Below are positions 8,316-16,188 of a DNA stretch of 64,000 bases, piece after piece. This DNA is from Acidobacteriota bacterium (GTDB taxonomy: Bacteria; Acidobacteriota; Vicinamibacteria; Vicinamibacterales; UBA8438). The notes beneath the pieces were generated by a model, which was given only the letters and a program-made list of their open reading frames with translations, ran no database searches and had not been told where the DNA came from. Numbering within the stretch: the first letter of the stretch is position 1; the number at the start of each line of letters is the position of its first letter. The position numbers and the translations under genes are program-made. The DNA lies in assembly GCA_015659035.1 (NCBI GenBank), contig DQNS01000004.1, positions 1 through 64,000 on the forward strand, read 5' to 3'.

Positions 8316-10133
8316 TCAGTTGAGGCCGAAGGCGAGCAGCACGTTGCCCGGCCGGCTGCCGATGAACTGGTAGCCGACGCTGACGTAGACCATCCCATCG
8401 ACCACGACCGGACCGGACGCGTTCATCGAGCCGCCGCTCGCCGGAACGCCGTTCACTGTCTCGAACTCGCGGTTGGTGTCGAAGGTCCAGATGACCGCGC
8501 CGGTGTCGGCCGAGTGGGCGCGCAACCCGCCATCGTTGGAGCCTGAGAAGATGACACCGGGAATCGCCGTGATCGCGGCAGCCAGCGCAGCGTTGCACCC
8601 GAAGCCACCCGAGCGCCCTTCCCCGGCGCAGAGCGGCGGCGGGGGCTCGGCGTACCACACGAGTTCGCCTGTCCTGAGACGCACAGCCGACAGTCCGCCG
8701 GGCTCGGGCGTGATGAGGCCGGAGTTGGCGAAGTAGGCCTTCTCGTCGTCAACGGCAAAGCCCCATTCGATACCACCGAGCGCACTCCCCGGACCGGCGC
8801 GGTATCGCCAGACGACCCCACCGTCGCTCTTGGGGTCGAGGCCGTAGGTCATCCCGGACTTTTGGCCGACGACCAGCAGATCCCGGCCGTTCGACATCGT
8901 CACCAGCGCGGGTGACGCGCCAAAGTCGTGATCCGGTCCCGCATCCTCTGGACAGTTCGGGTTGTTGCCCCTGCAAATGATGAAAGCGTCGCCCGGGGTC
9001 AGCTGGTTCCACCAGCGGATGGCGCCGGTCGTGAGCTCGATCGCCATGATGGAATCGCTCGTCTCGGCCGCCGGTTGGGTGTAGGCATTGCCGGTCGCCA
9101 CGTAGAGCACGCCACGGCCCGCGTCCACGGTGGGCGCCGACCAGATCGCCGCGCCGGCTGGCCCGAACCGCTGGTCACCATCGGCGGTGGTGCCGTCGGG
9201 CCCCGGCGTCTCCGGGATGACGTATCTCTTCCAGATCTCGTCGCCCGTCGCCGCGTCGAGCGCGACGACGCTGCCTCGGAACGTGCAGCACGGGTACCCG
9301 GGGTTCGAGGCGAGCGCTTCCTCGAGGGACGACACCGTCACGTAGAGCCGGCCATCGTGCAGCACCGGGGCACCGGTGATCCGGGCGCCAGGGTGGGTCT
9401 CGACCTCGCGTGTCCACAGCTCGTCGCCGGTCGCCGCGTCGATCGCGTAGACGTTCGCGTCGACGTCGCCGAAAAAGAGCGCGTGCCCGCGGTCATCGGA
9501 GCGCGCGCCGAGCGAGATGGCGGTCCGCACCCCGGCGCTCGCCTCGTAGGCCCAGTGTCGGCACCCGGTCGCCGCGTCGAACGCGGAGACGGTGCCGTCC
9601 TGGCCGCCGATGAAGAGATGACCGCCGGCGACGGTGGGCTGCGCCCACATGCTGGTCGTGTCGGCGAACCCGACCGCCCATCGCAGCGTCAGACCGGGGA
9701 CCTGACCGGCGGTGAGCCGGGCGTGCTCGGCAGGTTGGAATCGCAGGTTCCGAGGTCCGGCGCCCCATCCCGTCCAGGAAGGAGCCGCGAGCGGGTCGCC
9801 GAGTGCCGGCGCGCTCTCGCACGCGCCGAGGGTGGTGTCCGTCGTATCGCCTCGGTCGGTGCCGGCGATGAAGACGGCCACCGCGAGACGCTCCGGCCCC
9901 GTCAGGTCCGCGCCCTCGACCTGCATGAGGCCGTCGGTCAACGCGTTGACGATCGCGTCCGGCCCCCGACCGCGCAGTGCCTCCAATGTGGGGGCCCGAT
10001 CGACACCAGGCGGTGTGTGGCACTGGGCGCAGCGTTCCTCGAAGAGCGCCGCCCCGTCAGGCGTCTGAGCGCCAAGCGTGGTCGTGGCCACGAGCACGAG
10101 TACAAGCGCTAACGACGGTGTCCGACAGGTCAT
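8316..10133 (-). CDS. Cytochrome c-PQQ propeller fusion, polyvinyl-alcohol-dehydrogenase-like
   Basis: A 605-residue exported protein. A signal peptide (to about residue 22) is followed by a cytochrome c domain with ERCAQCHTPPG and a later methionine-rich stretch as possible axial ligand, then a long PQQ-type propeller from about residue 120. The propeller start NLRFQPAEHARLTAGQV and the GGQDGTVSAFDAATG blade match the layout of cytochrome-linked polyvinyl alcohol dehydrogenases. Further blades include TGDELWT, TGDEIWKRY, TGAIRWW and TGELVWY. It is convergent with the partner gene ending at 8307, with only eight bases between them. The fused heme domain makes it self-sufficient for electron exit from the quinone. 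The true substrate is unknown. Confidence 0.86.
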   Translation of the reverse strand: MTCRTPSLALVLVLVATTTLGAQTPDGAALFEERCAQCHTPPGVDRAPTLEALRGRGPDAIVNALTDGLMQVEGADLTGPERLAVAVFIAGTDRGDTTDTTLGACESAPALGDPLAAPSWTGWGAGPRNLRFQPAEHARLTAGQVPGLTLRWAVGFADTTSMWAQPTVAGGHLFIGGQDGTVSAFDAATGCRHWAYEASAGVRTAISLGARSDDRGHALFFGDVDANVYAIDAATGDELWTREVETHPGARITGAPVLHDGRLYVTVSSLEEALASNPGYPCCTFRGSVVALDAATGDEIWKRYVIPETPGPDGTTADGDQRFGPAGAAIWSAPTVDAGRGVLYVATGNAYTQPAAETSDSIMAIELTTGAIRWWNQLTPGDAFIICRGNNPNCPEDAGPDHDFGASPALVTMSNGRDLLVVGQKSGMTYGLDPKSDGGVVWRYRAGPGSALGGIEWGFAVDDEKAYFANSGLITPEPGGLSAVRLRTGELVWYAEPPPPLCAGEGRSGGFGCNAALAAAITAIPGVIFSGSNDGGLRAHSADTGAVIWTFDTNREFETVNGVPASGGSMNASGPVVVDGMVYVSVGYQFIGSRPGNVLLAFGLN

Positions 10134-10370
10134 GGATGCCTTCCGTCAGTCCAGGGTGACGCAGGCGAAGTTCGCCGCGTCGTCGATGCGACCTCCATGA
10201 TATCGCTCTCCATGGGCCCCCGCGGCGGACCCAAGCAACTTTGACGGATTCCCCGTGAACCTATCACAGGTGCCGTCCCAGACTGGCCGCCGTCTCCAGA
10301 ATCTCGGCATGAGGGCGCCGATCCCGATACAATCCCACCACAGACACGGTTCAGCTTCCCGGAGGAGACC

Positions 10371-12146
10371 ATGAAGACGTTGCTGGCTTTCGGTATCGTG
10401 CTGCTGGTTGCCCTGCCGCTGTCGGCGCAGCAGCGACGCGAGCCCGACCCGCGCTCGATGGGCGGCGGCGACTGCCGCGCGAACGTGTACAACTGCGCAG
10501 ACGCCCCGAACCCGCTCCCGGCGCCCGACACCGTCTGGCTCGAGGAAATGACCTGGATGGACGTCCGCGACGCCCTGGCCATGGGCAAGACGACAGCGAT
10601 CGTCCCGACGGGCGGCATGGAGCCGAACGGCCCCTGGCTGGCGACCGGGAAGCACAACTACGTGCTGCACGTCAACTGCGACGCGATCGCGCGCAAGCTC
10701 GGCAACGCCATCTGCACACCGATCATCAAGCTGGTGCCGGAGGGCGCGATCGAGCCGCCGAGCGGCCACATGCGCAGCCCCGGGACGATCAGTGTGCGGG
10801 AGGAGACCTTCCGGGCGATGCTGGCCGACGTCGCCCACAGCCTGAAGATGCACGGCTTCCGGAACATCATCTTCATCGGCGACAGCGGCGGGAACCAGGG
10901 CGGGCAGCGGGCGGTCGCCGAGCAGCTGACTACCCAGTGGAACGGCGGCCCCGTCGTGGCGCACGTCCAGGAGTACTACGACTACGCGAGCGTCGCGCGC
11001 TACATGGCCTACCGGGGACTGGAGGAGGGCGACGGGGACGGCCTACACGACGACCCGATCATCACGCTGAACATGTTCGCCGACGACCCCAGCTCGGTGC
11101 GCTACGACGCGCGGGTGGCGGCGGGCCTGGCGACGATCAACGGCGTGTCGCTTGCCGACCGGGTGCATTCGCTCGAGCGCGCGCGCGAGATCGTCGCGTT
11201 CCGGGCGAACCACACCGTCGACGCGATCAACGCCGCCATCGCACACCGCGGCACGCTGCCCGCGCCGCCGCGACCTGCGCGGACCGGCGGCGGCGGCGGC
11301 CAGCGTCGAGCGCGCCCGGCGCCAGACCCGCGGACGATGGGCGGTGGCGACTGCCGGGCGAACGCCTACAACTGCTCGGACACGCCGAACCCCCTGCCGG
11401 CGGCGGACACGGTGTGGCTCGAAGAAATGACCTGGATGGACGTCCGTGACGCCCTGGCTGCGGGCAAGACGACCGCCATTATCCCGACCGGCGGCATCGA
11501 GCCGAACGGACCGTGGTTGGTGACCGGCAAGCACAACTACGTGCTGCGCGCCAACTGCGACGCGATCGCGCGCGACCTCGGCAACGCCATCTGCGCGCCG
11601 GTCATGGAGCTAGTCCCCGAGGGCCGGATCGAGCCGCCCGGCGGCCACATGCGCAGCCCCGGCACCCTGAGCTTGCGTCAGGAGACCTTCGAGGCGGTGC
11701 TCACCGACGTCGCACACAGCCTGAAGGTGCACGGGTTCACACACATCATCTTCATCGGCGACAGCGGCGGCAATCGAAGCGGCATGGAGAACGTGGCCAC
11801 GGCGCTCTCGGCCAGGTGGGCCGGAGACGCCGCCGCCATCCACATTCCCGAGTACTACAGGGCCCCGCCCGGCACCCCCAACGTGCTGCGCGATCTGGGG
11901 GTCACGAAAGAGGGCATGCCTGACGACGGCCTGCACGACAACCCGGCCATCACCCTCAACATGATGCTGGACGACCCCCGCTCGGTGCGGTGGGCGGCGC
12001 GGGTCGCGACCCGGCAGGCGGTCATCAACGGTGTCTCGATTGCCGACCTGGGGCGGTCGCTCGAGCTGGCGAAGAAAGTCTCCGACGCGCGCGCCAAGCG
12101 CACGGCGGAGGTTATTCGCAAGAGGATCGCCGAGCAGGGGCGGTAG
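10371..12146 (+). CDS. Exported protein with two tandem creatininase-family domains
   Basis: A 591-residue protein with a signal peptide (residues 1-20, ending LSAQ). It consists of two near-copies of one creatininase-family domain, about residues 24-290 and 318-588, joined by a Gly/Arg-rich linker. Matching landmarks are DPRSMGGGDCRAN / DPRTMGGGDCRAN, PTGGMEPNGPWL / PTGGIEPNGPWL, TGKHNYVL in both, GHMRSPGT in both and FIGDSGGN in both. Classical creatininases have a metal site built on E-x-HGPH and NGHGGN; here those become EPNGPW and GDSGGN in both halves, so the metal chemistry may differ. Family members are amidohydrolases of creatinine-like substrates; the substrate here is not known. 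It has its own promoter region opposite the gene at 8316. Confidence 0.85.
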   Translation: MKTLLAFGIVLLVALPLSAQQRREPDPRSMGGGDCRANVYNCADAPNPLPAPDTVWLEEMTWMDVRDALAMGKTTAIVPTGGMEPNGPWLATGKHNYVLHVNCDAIARKLGNAICTPIIKLVPEGAIEPPSGHMRSPGTISVREETFRAMLADVAHSLKMHGFRNIIFIGDSGGNQGGQRAVAEQLTTQWNGGPVVAHVQEYYDYASVARYMAYRGLEEGDGDGLHDDPIITLNMFADDPSSVRYDARVAAGLATINGVSLADRVHSLERAREIVAFRANHTVDAINAAIAHRGTLPAPPRPARTGGGGGQRRARPAPDPRTMGGGDCRANAYNCSDTPNPLPAADTVWLEEMTWMDVRDALAAGKTTAIIPTGGIEPNGPWLVTGKHNYVLRANCDAIARDLGNAICAPVMELVPEGRIEPPGGHMRSPGTLSLRQETFEAVLTDVAHSLKVHGFTHIIFIGDSGGNRSGMENVATALSARWAGDAAAIHIPEYYRAPPGTPNVLRDLGVTKEGMPDDGLHDNPAITLNMMLDDPRSVRWAARVATRQAVINGVSIADLGRSLELAKKVSDARAKRTAEVIRKRIAEQGR

Positions 12147-12200
12147 GAGCAGAGCCCAGGACCGATCTGCGGCTCCTCGGGCTTCAGGCTACGGACTTCA

Positions 12201-12252
12201 GGCGCTCCGGTTTCTCCCTCTCCCTCTGGGAGAAGGCCGGGGTGAGGGCCAA
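12201..12252 (+). repeat. 52-bp intergenic repeat, left copy
   Basis: The 52 bases run from GGCGCTCCGG through CTCCCTCTGGGAGAAGG to GGGTGAGGGCCAA. Each copy has an internal CCCTCT/AGAGGG-type dyad. The reverse complement lies at 13022-13073 with two mismatches, and the EVE gene is between them. The pattern is of the widespread intergenic CTCTCCC-GGGAGAG class seen in many GC-rich bacteria. Confidence 0.8.
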
Positions 12253-12322
12253 GGGCACTCTCTCTACAGCCCAGATAGTAGCGATACGCCCGAGCCCTGG
12301 AGCGCTTTCGGTCCCCGCAGCG

Positions 12323-12475
12323 TCAGTTGGTCGGGACGAGCCGAGGTGTCTCTCCTCCTCCGCTGTCTCTGCTCATGAGAACGCGGCGCCCGTCCAGCGA
12401 CACATCGTACACTCCCCCAGCGTGGGGCCTTCGACGAGTTCGAGAACGAGCGCACGCACACCAGCGCCCGAAGCA
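12323..12475 (-). pseudogene. Relic of a Ser/Thr kinase with a C-terminal PD40-type propeller
   Basis: On the minus strand, one frame reads VRALVLELVEGPTLGE, the hinge region of bacterial Ser/Thr kinases. At about 12412 a second frame takes over with VYDVSLDGRRVLM, then SRDSGGGETPRLVPTN and a stop at 12323-12325. That ending matches the C-terminal WD40/PD40 tail seen on Acidobacteriota kinases. In an intact gene these two parts are many hundred residues apart, so an internal deletion has fused hinge to tail. No start, P-loop or catalytic loop remains. This explains most of the 384 bases without a gene between the creatininase and EVE genes. Confidence 0.6.
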
Positions 12476-12530
12476 CGGGAGGCGCCGGTTGGTACTTGGC
12501 GCACCGCCCTCCTGCGCAGACAATATCTCC

Positions 12531-13013
12531 ATGCCACGACGCTACTGGTTGATGAAGTGCGAACCGGCCGCCTACACAATCGACGACCTGGCGCGCGATG
12601 GAGAGACGAGCTGGGAAGGGGTGCGTAACTACCAGGCGCGGAACCTCATGCGCGACCAGATGCGCGTAGGTGACGGCGTCCTCTTCTACGCCTCGAACGC
12701 CGACCCGTCCGGGGTGACCGGTCTGGCCACGGTGTCGAAGCCGGCCTACCCGGATCACTTCGCGTGGAAGAAGGGTCACAAGTATTTCAACGACCGCGGC
12801 AGCAAGGCGTCGCCGGTCTGGTACATGGTGGACATCGCGTTCGTCGGGCGGTTCGCCGACACGATCCCGCTCGCAACACTGAAGGCCACCAAGGGACTCG
12901 GCAAGATGGTGGTCACGCAGAAGGGCAGCCGGCTGTCGGTCCAGCCGGTAACCAAGGCCGAGTACGACATCGTCGTCCGCCTTGGGCGACGAAAGCCGCG
13001 GGCCAGCGACTAG
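12531..13013 (+). CDS. EVE domain-containing protein
   Basis: A 160-residue protein that is nearly all EVE domain, the PUA-like fold that binds modified bases. Visible features are RYWLMKCEPAAYTIDDL at the start, WEGVRNYQARN around residue 30, VGDGVLFYASNADPSGVTG near 50, and the KYFNDRGSK-PVWYMVDI region near 85-105, with SRLSVQP near the end. Family members read 5-methylcytosine, 5-hydroxymethylcytosine or similar modified bases, and many bacterial copies are single-domain like this one. An upstream in-frame extension is ignored because the conserved MPRRYWLMK is the normal start. The gene is isolated and lies between inverted copies of a 52-bp repeat. Confidence 0.92.
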   Translation: MPRRYWLMKCEPAAYTIDDLARDGETSWEGVRNYQARNLMRDQMRVGDGVLFYASNADPSGVTGLATVSKPAYPDHFAWKKGHKYFNDRGSKASPVWYMVDIAFVGRFADTIPLATLKATKGLGKMVVTQKGSRLSVQPVTKAEYDIVVRLGRRKPRASD

Positions 13014-13021
13014 AGAGCCTC

Positions 13022-13073
13022 TTGGCCCTCACCCCGGCCCTCTCCCAGAGGGAGAGGGAGAAACCTGAGCGCC
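13022..13073 (-). repeat. 52-bp intergenic repeat, right copy (inverted)
   Basis: Inverted partner of 12201-12252 with two mismatches. It starts eight bases after the EVE stop codon, so it could serve as a transcription stop for that gene. Confidence 0.8.
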
Positions 13074-13163
13074 CCGTGTCGGCGCCCCTGATCGGACGGT
13101 GACCTGAAGCGAAAGCCGACGAAGTCCACCCGTCTTCGCCAAGGCTACGGCGGGACCAGCCCG

Positions 13164-13190
13164 TTCTCCTGTCTCCTGTCTCCTGACTCC
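13164..13190. repeat. Heptamer tract (CTCCTGT)n
   Basis: About four units of TCTCCTG/ACTCCTG follow a CGCCAAGGCTACGGCGGG segment. It sits just after the 3' end of the serine hydrolase gene and belongs to a dispersed intergenic family (see findings). Confidence 0.6.
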
Positions 13191-13194
13191 TTCG

Positions 13195-14643
13195 TTATTG
13201 CCCTTCGTTGGTCGGCGAGCCGATCGCCTTCAGCACCTCTCGAACCAGGCCCCACCGATCGAAGCCCTGGCGGCCGTAGTCGAGACCGCGGCGCACGATG
13301 ACCAGGTCGTGCGACGGGACCACGACGGCGTACTGGCCCCGGTTGCCGGAGGTCGAGTATGCATCCTTCGGCACGTCGTCCCGGTTCTCGGGCACCAGCC
13401 ACCACTGCCCGCCATACTGGCTCCCTCGCCCGACGGTCGCCGGCGCGGGTGTCCGCACGAAGTCGATCCACTCTTCGGACAGCAGCCGCTCGCCGTTCCA
13501 GACGCCGTTCTGGAGATAGAGCATGCCGAACCGCGCCAGGTCGCGTGCGTTGGTGTAGACCTGGCTGCTGAGGATGAAATCGCCGAAGCGGTCGGTGCTG
13601 ACCAGCGTGTTTCGCATGCCGATCTTGTCGAGCAGCGCGCGCCGCGGGAACTCGCGATAGGCCTGCTTCCCCAGCACCTGCTTCATCTTGTAGACCGCGA
13701 GCAGCGTGTCGTAGTTCTCGTAGTCCCAGTTGGTGCCCGGCTCTCGGATCATCGCCTGGCGCAGCGCGCCGCGAACCGAGCTCGCACCCGCCCAATACGA
13801 CATCCCGGACCCGGTTGCGTACTCGAGGCCCCCGTTGTCGATCGTATCGAGCCCGCTCGACATGTTCAGCACATGCCGCAGCGTGATGGCATTGCGGGGG
13901 TCGGTTTCCGGAGACCGCGCTCGCGGGAGCCACTCGAGGCCGAGCGGCTCGTCGAGCTGCATGCGCCCCTGGTCGACCAGCATCCCGATCAGCGTCACCG
14001 CGATACTCTTCGCCGTCGACCAGGTGCGCGTCCGGGTCGTCATGTCCATCCCGGGCGCGTAGCGCTCGTGGAGAATCCGGCCGTTGTGGACGACCAGCAG
14101 GCTGAGGGTAACCTGCTCGGGCGACTCGCGGTCGAACGCCCAGTCCGACGCCGCCTGCAACGCCGCCGCATCCACCCCGGCCGGCAGTGACCGGTCGGTG
14201 ATGAGGTCGCCGTCCGGCCAGGCGATGGTCGCCGGGTCGCCCGACGGGTACGGGAGCTCCAGGATGGGCAGGCGGTCGATGTCCTCGAAGGTCTGGTCGG
14301 GCGCCAGGATCACGCAGCCGATCCCTTCGCGGAACGCCGCCCTCATGATCGGGGTGCCCTCACCCGCCCCGATGGCGACCGCCTGGCGGGTTTTGTTGAT
14401 GACGTAGTCGCCGCCGCGCGGCGTCCCGACGGGCTGAGGGAGAAAAGCCAACTCCTGGGCGAAGACGTTCTTGAGCGTCCGGTTGCCCGTGAAGAGCCCA
14501 TTGCACATGAAGACCGCCTGCTGGCCATACCGGATCATCTGCCGGTTGACCTGCCAGTAGTCGTAGGTCTCTTCCTGCTGGGCCACGACGGACACGGGTA
14601 TCAGCAGCGTGAGCGCGGTGAGCGCGACCAAGAATCTCTTCAT
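13195..14643 (-). CDS. Serine hydrolase, class C beta-lactamase family
   Basis: A 482-residue exported protein with a clear signal peptide (residues 1-22, ending VVAQQ). The beta-lactamase/transpeptidase-like domain covers about residues 155-470. The SxxK nucleophile motif is STAKSIAV, the YxN motif is YENYDTLL, and the third element lies near TSGNRGQYAVVVPSHD. The first 150 residues are not part of the usual domain and carry NGLFTGNRTLKNVF, typical of long Acidobacteriota/proteobacterial members. Members include esterases, D-aminopeptidases and lactamases, so the substrate is open. It is a lone gene; its upstream region holds two strong palindromes (14731-14774). Confidence 0.88.
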   Translation of the reverse strand: MKRFLVALTALTLLIPVSVVAQQEETYDYWQVNRQMIRYGQQAVFMCNGLFTGNRTLKNVFAQELAFLPQPVGTPRGGDYVINKTRQAVAIGAGEGTPIMRAAFREGIGCVILAPDQTFEDIDRLPILELPYPSGDPATIAWPDGDLITDRSLPAGVDAAALQAASDWAFDRESPEQVTLSLLVVHNGRILHERYAPGMDMTTRTRTWSTAKSIAVTLIGMLVDQGRMQLDEPLGLEWLPRARSPETDPRNAITLRHVLNMSSGLDTIDNGGLEYATGSGMSYWAGASSVRGALRQAMIREPGTNWDYENYDTLLAVYKMKQVLGKQAYREFPRRALLDKIGMRNTLVSTDRFGDFILSSQVYTNARDLARFGMLYLQNGVWNGERLLSEEWIDFVRTPAPATVGRGSQYGGQWWLVPENRDDVPKDAYSTSGNRGQYAVVVPSHDLVIVRRGLDYGRQGFDRWGLVREVLKAIGSPTNEGQ

Positions 14644-14730
14644 CCGGACCTCCCCCGGTCGTGACTGAGTGAACGCCCGATTATACCCCCGTCCGTGCGC
14701 CTGAACCCCGTCCGCCTTCGCTTGTAGCTA

Positions 14731-14774
14731 CGGCGAGATCTCGCCGCAGTTCGCTGACGGAAGATCTCAGCGAA
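14731..14774. repeat. Two adjacent palindromes upstream of the serine hydrolase
   Basis: CGGCGAGATCTCGCCG at 14731-14746 is a perfect 16-base palindrome. TTCGCTGA (14750-14757) and TCAGCGAA (14767-14774) form an 8-bp stem. They lie inside a wider CCGCCTTCGCT / AGCGAACGGAGGCGG symmetry from about 14712 to 14783. A transcription stop for the E2 gene (ending at 14846 from the other side) is less likely than a dispersed repeat. Confidence 0.5.
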
Positions 14775-14845
14775 CGGAGGCGGAAAGTCTGAAGCCTGAA
14801 GCCCAAGAACAGGCTGACGTCATTCAGCAGCCCGCGAGAGCGCCA

Positions 14846-16168
14846 TCACAACCCGGGCTGCTCGATGAAGGCTCGGAGCGCCGCCAGCAGCTCGGCGCCG
14901 ACGGCACCGTCGATGGCACGGTGGTCGGCAGAGAGGGTGCACGTCATGACCGTGCCCACGGTCACCACGTTGCCGGCGACAACCGGCCGTTTGACGGCGG
15001 CGCCCACCCCGAGGATGCAGCTCTGTGGCGGGTTCACAATGGCGTAGAGGCCCTCGACTCCGTACATTCCGAGGTTCGAGACGGTGAACGTGCCGCCGGT
15101 GTACTCCTCCGGCGTCAGGGTCCCCTCACGCGCCCGCGTCACCAGCGCCCTGGTTTCTCTGGCGATCGCGCCGAGGTCTTTGCGATCTGCCGCCCGAACA
15201 ATCGGCGTGATGAGCCCCTTCGGTGTGTTCACCGCCACGGCGATGTCCACCGTGTCGTAGACCCGGACCACGCCGTCGGCCCACGTCGAGTTGGCCTGCG
15301 GCACCTGGCGGAGCGCGAGCGCCGCGGCGCGCACCACGAAGTCGGTCAGCGACGGCGTGACGTCCGGGTGCAGCTCCTTGACGCGGGCCAGCAAACCGAG
15401 CGCCGCGTCCACCACGCACTCGATGCGCAGATAGAAGTGTGGCACCGTCTGCTTGGCCTGCTGCAACCGGGTCGCCGTGACCCGCCGCATGGCGGTCAGC
15501 GTGTGCTCCGTGAACGGGGCGTCAGGACCGACCGGCCCGCGCGTCTCGCCGTCCACCTGGGCCGGCGCAGTCGGCGCGGCGGCGGCGGCCGGCGGCGCGC
15601 CACGTTGCGCCGCCAGCACCCGGTCGATGTCCGCCTTACCGATGCGCCCACCGCGACCGGAGCCCCGAACCGTCGAGAGGTCCAGCCCGGCCGCCACCGC
15701 CATCCGGCGCGCCATCGGGGTCGCGACCGGCGCCGGCGCACCATCCGCGACGGGGATCGGAGGCGGGTCTGGCCGGGCCGGCTCGCGCGGCGCCGCGGTC
15801 TCGTCGCCCGGGCCGGCCCGGCTGTCTGCGACGGCCCCGTCAGGACCGGTCTCGACCTCCTGATGGTCGTCCGCGACCGGCTCGGGCGTCGTGGCCGCCG
15901 GCGTGGCCGTCTCGCTGTTTGTCTCGTCCGCGATGAGCGCCAGCAACACCCCCGCTTCGAGTTCCTCTGTGCCGGCGACGACATGGATCGTGCGAACGAC
16001 ACCGGAGACCGGCGCCTCGAGCTCCACGTTCGTCTTGTCGGTCTCGACCTCGACGATCGGCTCGCCCGCCTGGACCCGGTCCCCTTCCTGTTTCAACCAG
16101 ACACTGAGCTTGACCGACGTGACGGAGTCGGCCAGTTGCGGAAGACGGAACTCGATGGTTCGACTCAT
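14846..16168 (-). CDS. 2-oxoacid dehydrogenase E2 component (dihydrolipoyl acyltransferase)
   Basis: A 440-residue E2 subunit. One lipoyl domain spans residues 1-78, with the lipoylated lysine in ETDKTNVEL. A long Ala/Pro linker leads to the peripheral subunit-binding domain near 150-185 (PMARRMAVAAGLDLSTVRGSGRGGRI). The catalytic domain from about 210 ends with the active-site motif DHRAIDGA. It transfers acyl groups from E1 to CoA in pyruvate or related dehydrogenase complexes. The start at 16168 (MSRTIEF) is chosen over a longer frame because the lipoyl domain begins there. It lies 20 bases downstream of the E1 gene. No E3 gene is nearby, so a shared E3 is expected elsewhere. Confidence 0.92.
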   Translation of the reverse strand: MSRTIEFRLPQLADSVTSVKLSVWLKQEGDRVQAGEPIVEVETDKTNVELEAPVSGVVRTIHVVAGTEELEAGVLLALIADETNSETATPAATTPEPVADDHQEVETGPDGAVADSRAGPGDETAAPREPARPDPPPIPVADGAPAPVATPMARRMAVAAGLDLSTVRGSGRGGRIGKADIDRVLAAQRGAPPAAAAAPTAPAQVDGETRGPVGPDAPFTEHTLTAMRRVTATRLQQAKQTVPHFYLRIECVVDAALGLLARVKELHPDVTPSLTDFVVRAAALALRQVPQANSTWADGVVRVYDTVDIAVAVNTPKGLITPIVRAADRKDLGAIARETRALVTRAREGTLTPEEYTGGTFTVSNLGMYGVEGLYAIVNPPQSCILGVGAAVKRPVVAGNVVTVGTVMTCTLSADHRAIDGAVGAELLAALRAFIEQPGL

Positions 16169-16188
16169 CTGACTTCTTGGGGAGGTCG

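Noticed and set aside
13164..13190. CRISPR-like repeats
   Set aside because: Units are seven bases with no spacers, and there are no cas genes in the window.
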